Below, piece by piece: positions 60,624-64,000 of a stretch of 64,000 nucleotides of DNA; the stretch's first letter is position 1, and the number at the start of each line of letters is the position of its first letter. The position numbers and the translations under genes were made by a program. A model generated the notes under the pieces. That model did not search any database and was not told where the DNA came from. It was given only the letters and a program-made list of their open reading frames with translations. This DNA comes from Sphingobacterium zeae (GTDB lineage Bacteria; Bacteroidota; Bacteroidia; Sphingobacteriales; Sphingobacteriaceae), in the NCBI RefSeq assembly GCF_030818895.1, contig NZ_JAUTBA010000001.1, positions 3,906,001 through 3,970,000 of the forward strand. Direction: 5' to 3'.

Positions 60624-62189
60624 CTAAAAATAACGTACATAAAAATAAAGCACCAACACCGTTATAATAATCCACCATAAGGTCGGATTTCGAAAACCAC
60701 GGTAAGCGGCTTTATCCTGATCCGGTACCTGAAAAGAATCGCCCGTCAACACCAGATTTTTTAATCTTGCTTCGGCGACCGCTGGTGTCAACAAACTGAC
60801 CACAGCACAAACAAGCATACAAGTCCAGAATACAATGCCTGTTCTATTAAAAAACGGCATTTCAGGTAAGGTGTATTCCAAAAGTAAAGAAAGGGGAATT
60901 GTCAGTAAACCTGCTGTTAAAGCACCCTGCGATGTGGTTCTTTTCCAAAATACCCCCATTAAAAACATTGTTGCGATGCCTGGCGTGAAAAGACCATACA
61001 GATTCATCAAATAAAGGAAAACCGGCTTATCCGAATAACTGATCAGTACAACCGCACTCATGATCCCGAGTACGATAATAGCAACGCCGGCGCGCTTACC
61101 AAAACGGACCGCTTCGTAGTCGCTTGCATTTTTATTAATATACTGGCTATAGATATCCACGGTCAGAATTGTTGTACAGGAATTGATCGCTCCTGAAATG
61201 TGGGACATGATCGCCGAAATTAATCCGGCCATCACCAACCCTACCAGACCTTTGGGCAGTAAGGTTTCCACGAGTGTTGCAAACAGCAAATCGGGCTGAT
61301 CGAGATGAGGTAGGAATTTTGGAGCCACCAATGCCGGAATAGTAATAATCAATGGGACCAAAAATTTAAGATAGTCACCAAAGATAACTCCCATACGCCC
61401 ATGCCATTCATTTTTTGCCGCTAATACGCGCTGCACAATAAACTGGTTTGTCGCACAATAAAACACACTGATACACAACAATCCGCCTAAGTACATGGTC
61501 CAGGGAAAATCAGGATCAGAAGCAGGATAAAACATTTTCCAATCTTTCGATGAGTCTATGACCGACTGAAATCCCCCTGCTGCATCAATGGTGGCAAAAG
61601 TTAGTACAATTCCCCCCAACACCAAAATGACAAGCTGCACCATCTCTGTCCATATCACCGCTTTTAGCCCACCTAATACGGTATATAAACCGGTCAGAAT
61701 TGCCATTCCAAAAATGCTGTATAAAATAGGAATGCCGAATAACGCGTGCAGCGACAGACCGCCCAAATAAAGAACTGCCCCAATCTCCACAAACACATAA
61801 GTAAACAAGATCAAAATTGCATAAAGTACACGGGTAGCGTTGCCATATCTCTTTTCGAGGTATTCAGGTATCGTATAGAAACCGTTGCGGATATAAAAGG
61901 GAAGAAATATCCACAATAATGCATTAAAACCGATTAGAATCGCGCCCCACTCCAGGGTAATGGCTACAAAACCACGACTATAAGCGGCGCCCATAGCGCC
62001 AACGAGATGATGACTGCTGATATTTGCTGCGATGATACTACCCCCGATCATCCACCAGGGCAGCTTATCGCCCGCAAGAAAATAGTCCCGCTTCGAGGCG
62101 GAGTTTTTTTTCGAAGCGTATAAGCCCAATACCACTATACCAATAATATACACGGCAAAAATAATGACGTCAATCCAATCGAGTTTCAT
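60624..62189 (-). CDS. Sodium:solute symporter (SSS/SGLT family)
   Basis: A 521-residue inner-membrane transporter with about 13-14 helices, using the sodium gradient. The conserved motif NISSHHLVGAMGAAYSRG and YTIPEYLEKRYG (about 55-115) and the later GAINSCTTILTVDIYSQYI near 330 place it in SSS. The gene overlaps the ceramidase-like gene by 20 bases. Similar members carry sugars, cyclitols or sialic acid; the cargo is probably the substrate of the operon's hydrolases. Confidence 0.9.
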   Translation of the reverse strand: MKLDWIDVIIFAVYIIGIVVLGLYASKKNSASKRDYFLAGDKLPWWMIGGSIIAANISSHHLVGAMGAAYSRGFVAITLEWGAILIGFNALLWIFLPFYIRNGFYTIPEYLEKRYGNATRVLYAILILFTYVFVEIGAVLYLGGLSLHALFGIPILYSIFGMAILTGLYTVLGGLKAVIWTEMVQLVILVLGGIVLTFATIDAAGGFQSVIDSSKDWKMFYPASDPDFPWTMYLGGLLCISVFYCATNQFIVQRVLAAKNEWHGRMGVIFGDYLKFLVPLIITIPALVAPKFLPHLDQPDLLFATLVETLLPKGLVGLVMAGLISAIMSHISGAINSCTTILTVDIYSQYINKNASDYEAVRFGKRAGVAIIVLGIMSAVVLISYSDKPVFLYLMNLYGLFTPGIATMFLMGVFWKRTTSQGALTAGLLTIPLSLLLEYTLPEMPFFNRTGIVFWTCMLVCAVVSLLTPAVAEARLKNLVLTGDSFQVPDQDKAAYRGFRNPTLWWIIITVLVLYFYVRYF

Positions 62190-63561
62190 CGGTCAATAAT
62201 GTTTGAATTCCTAATTTAGTTTGTTCAATAAGTATTTCAAGACCGCCGCTGGCATAGGGGCTTTGCCACACGGCATAAATATCCTTATCATAAAGCTCTT
62301 TCGGTGCAAGGTACCCCACATACCCATTCGCGATATTGATAAAAACGATCGTATGATCTGGAAATTCGGCTCTTACTTCGATTTGATAACAGGAATAAGC
62401 TTCGTTGGCCTGCGCCACCAACACAGCATCTCCCATTTTCCAGATCCACACCGGAATAACAGCATCCTCTTGATCGCCGATGGATTTGCGGGTATTATAT
62501 TTTCGCCAAAGGCGATCTTTCATAACACGGTCCGTACAGCCTTCGTATTCACTCAAAATTGCTTCGGGACTCGGTAGCTTTTTGTAAGGTACTTTGATCG
62601 ATAATACCCTTTGCTTAAAATCGGTTGAAGCGCGCTGTTCCCGAAATCCCCAACAGGCCAGTGGCGCCCCCGAGATCAAAGATTCCTTAAAAATCCAATT
62701 TTTATGACTACGCTGTTCCTGGGCCAGCGTCGCGAGCACCGCATAGCCCAACTGCTTCCCGTTGGCTTCAACCAGTGCCGGATCTTTTACATACTGTCTC
62801 CGCGGAGCCAAATCACCGGATGCACCCTGTAAAAAAAGACAAGGCACGGATAAAGAGCGCTCTACTGTATTCCGCATCTCGCCAACAAAATCGGGCGAGA
62901 GCAAATCATTCTCGTGGGCAAAGCTGGTTGGGTGGCAGGCATAATTACAAATAACTGCTTTTAAGCTTTCAGTTTCATCATACAACCGCCCGACCAACAA
63001 GGTTGTATCCGCTTCTTTCAATGGATTGTAGCCAATCAGATAATGATCATCGACTTTCAGATCGCGGTTGCTGGCCAAATCGCATACACCATAATTCCAG
63101 GTTAGGCTGCCGTTAAACAGCCCACTTAGTGCCGTTTCGATGCAATATATCGCCTGTTGTTTGAGGAATTCAAGGTAGGGCGAAATCAGTTCACCTCCAG
63201 GTTGTGCTGCATCTGTCGAACAGATGCTTGGCCCGGCATGGGTATGCGACAGCGCAAAAATCAGCTGCGATTCAGCCAGATTAAAATGACTGAGCAGTGC
63301 TAATCGCAAATTTTGTTCATCAGCTGCATTTTTCCACCAGCCCAAATCGGCGGTTAGCAGAATTGCGGGCAAGCCATCGCAGGATTGCATAGCTAAACAA
63401 TGCATCAACAGAGGTTGGTGAACAGCGGTTGCCTGGTCAAATGCAGCTGCACCCCAATTACGGGAATAGATGCCGACCGGTGGAGTAATATCACACTGGC
63501 TAAGTCCAAATCGTGCGTACAAGCTACCGGTCGTTTCTTTCAAGAGGTCTTTCTGTTTCAT
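62170..63561 (-). CDS. Neutral ceramidase-like hydrolase, N-terminal domain only
   Basis: A 463-residue protein of the neutral/alkaline ceramidase family. ILLTADLGWWKN near 68, FALSHTHAGPSICSTD near 101 (metal His) and LQGASGDLAPRRQYV near 246 (the GxSGD-type nucleophile region) align with the catalytic domain. It lacks the C-terminal immunoglobulin-like domain of ceramidases of 650-700 residues and has no signal peptide, so it is cytoplasmic and probably acts on a soluble amide. The substrate is unknown. It follows the SDR gene by 3 bases. Confidence 0.82.
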   Translation of the reverse strand: MKQKDLLKETTGSLYARFGLSQCDITPPVGIYSRNWGAAAFDQATAVHQPLLMHCLAMQSCDGLPAILLTADLGWWKNAADEQNLRLALLSHFNLAESQLIFALSHTHAGPSICSTDAAQPGGELISPYLEFLKQQAIYCIETALSGLFNGSLTWNYGVCDLASNRDLKVDDHYLIGYNPLKEADTTLLVGRLYDETESLKAVICNYACHPTSFAHENDLLSPDFVGEMRNTVERSLSVPCLFLQGASGDLAPRRQYVKDPALVEANGKQLGYAVLATLAQEQRSHKNWIFKESLISGAPLACWGFREQRASTDFKQRVLSIKVPYKKLPSPEAILSEYEGCTDRVMKDRLWRKYNTRKSIGDQEDAVIPVWIWKMGDAVLVAQANEAYSCYQIEVRAEFPDHTIVFINIANGYVGYLAPKELYDKDIYAVWQSPYASGGLEILIEQTKLGIQTLLTDETRLD

Positions 63562-63564
63562 ACA

Positions 63565-64000
63565 TTAGGGTCTAATCAAGGACAGTCCACCATCCATCAC
63601 AATTGCGGTACCAGTCATATGTTTACAATTGTCCGAACAGATCCAAAGTACCTGTTTTGCAACCTCTTCAGCTTCTATAATCTGACCAAGTGGCACCACA
63701 GCCTTTGCTTTCATTTGAAGTTCGGCATTTGATGACCAGACCACTTTGCTCAAGCCCGCATTGACATAGCCTGGTGCAATCTCGTTGACACGAATTCCGT
63801 ATGCTGCATATTCAAGAGCCATGGCCTGGCAAAGCATACGCAGGCCAGCCTTAGAGACACTATATGCCGGTAAATTTTGATGTACGGCGTGTGCCGCCCA
63901 GCTGCCCATAAAAACGATCGAACCTGCGATCTCATTCTCCACAAATGACTTTGCACAGGCATTCGCCAAGAAGAATGAACCGTCGAGATTAACGGCCATT
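63565..64000 (-). CDS. Short-chain dehydrogenase/reductase, N-terminus beyond the window
   Basis: The C-terminal 144 or so residues of an SDR oxidoreductase; the frame continues past the window edge so the start and the TGxxxGxG motif are missing. GSWAAHAVHQNLPAYSVSKAG holds the Tyr-x-x-x-Lys active pair with the preceding Ser, followed by EIAPGYVNAGLS and a C-terminal VMDGGLS. It is the most upstream visible gene of the catabolic operon and could oxidise a hydroxyl of the substrate. Confidence 0.85.
   Translation of the reverse strand, partial: MAVNLDGSFFLANACAKSFVENEIAGSIVFMGSWAAHAVHQNLPAYSVSKAGLRMLCQAMALEYAAYGIRVNEIAPGYVNAGLSKVVWSSNAELQMKAKAVVPLGQIIEAEEVAKQVLWICSDNCKHMTGTAIVMDGGLSLIRP

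Overview
The window looks like an ordinary chromosomal segment of a Bacteroidota bacterium, most likely a Sphingobacterium or close relative in the Sphingobacteriaceae. The reasons are moderate GC with AT-rich intergenic gaps, promoters of the Bacteroidota type (TTTG, about 19 bases, TAnnTTTG) in front of several genes and the tRNA, few Shine-Dalgarno sequences, a short 286-residue primary sigma factor, a PnuT-type thiamine transporter, and flavin, WG-repeat and NrtR families typical of that phylum. The genus is an inference. I see no prophage, integrase island, insertion sequence, rRNA or CRISPR array.

Layout. 1-5.5 kb: lysine/aspartate and serine biosynthesis on the minus strand (lysA, lysC, serA, serC). 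5.5-12.8 kb: isocitrate dehydrogenase, a cation/proton antiporter, a LolC/E-type permease, fmt, a small HTH regulator and the primary sigma factor. 12.8-17.2 kb: an M16 protease, a XerC/D recombinase and tRNA-Arg(CCG). 17.5-21 kb: a TPP riboswitch controlling a PnuT-like transporter and an overlapping acyl-CoA-dehydrogenase-fold flavoprotein, next to malate:quinone oxidoreductase. 21.4-36.4 kb: mixed housekeeping and stress genes (FabG, LuxE-like enzyme, Zn-protease, deacetylase, two FMN reductases, RluD, DJ-1-like protein, polyphosphate kinase, VanX-like dipeptidase, AraC regulator).

36.4-42.1 kb holds a minus-strand cluster that reads as inositol-lipid biosynthesis: myo-inositol-1-phosphate synthase, a MobA-like nucleotidyltransferase, an ATP-grasp enzyme with a DLN metal motif reminiscent of inositol-phosphate kinases, a CDP-alcohol phosphatidyltransferase split by an apparent one-base frameshift, a UPF0104-type membrane protein and a HAD phosphatase. 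42.6-50.6 kb is mixed: a CocE-type hydrolase, a promoter-terminator pair that may be a small RNA or attenuator ahead of a NYN-LOTUS protein, a DinB protein and a WG-repeat protein.

50.7-55.6 kb is a compact NAD operon: a PRPP-synthetase-like protein, a divergent nicotinamide phosphoribosyltransferase, NadE, a nicotinamidase-like hydrolase and an NrtR-type regulator. Two near-identical 19-bp palindromes flank its promoter exactly. The first two genes are paired as in the phage NARP1 pathway that rebuilds NAD+ from ADP-ribose, and the transferase lacks the aspartate that reads nicotinamide in classical NAMPT. 56.2-58.4 kb has three small genes of unknown role. 58.4-64 kb is a five-gene catabolic operon (SDR, ceramidase-like hydrolase, Na+/solute symporter, M20 amidohydrolase, Gfo/Idh/MocA oxidoreductase) that runs off the window. 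Two intergenic loci (17.4 and 55.9 kb) carry tandem arrays of the same 11-bp unit.
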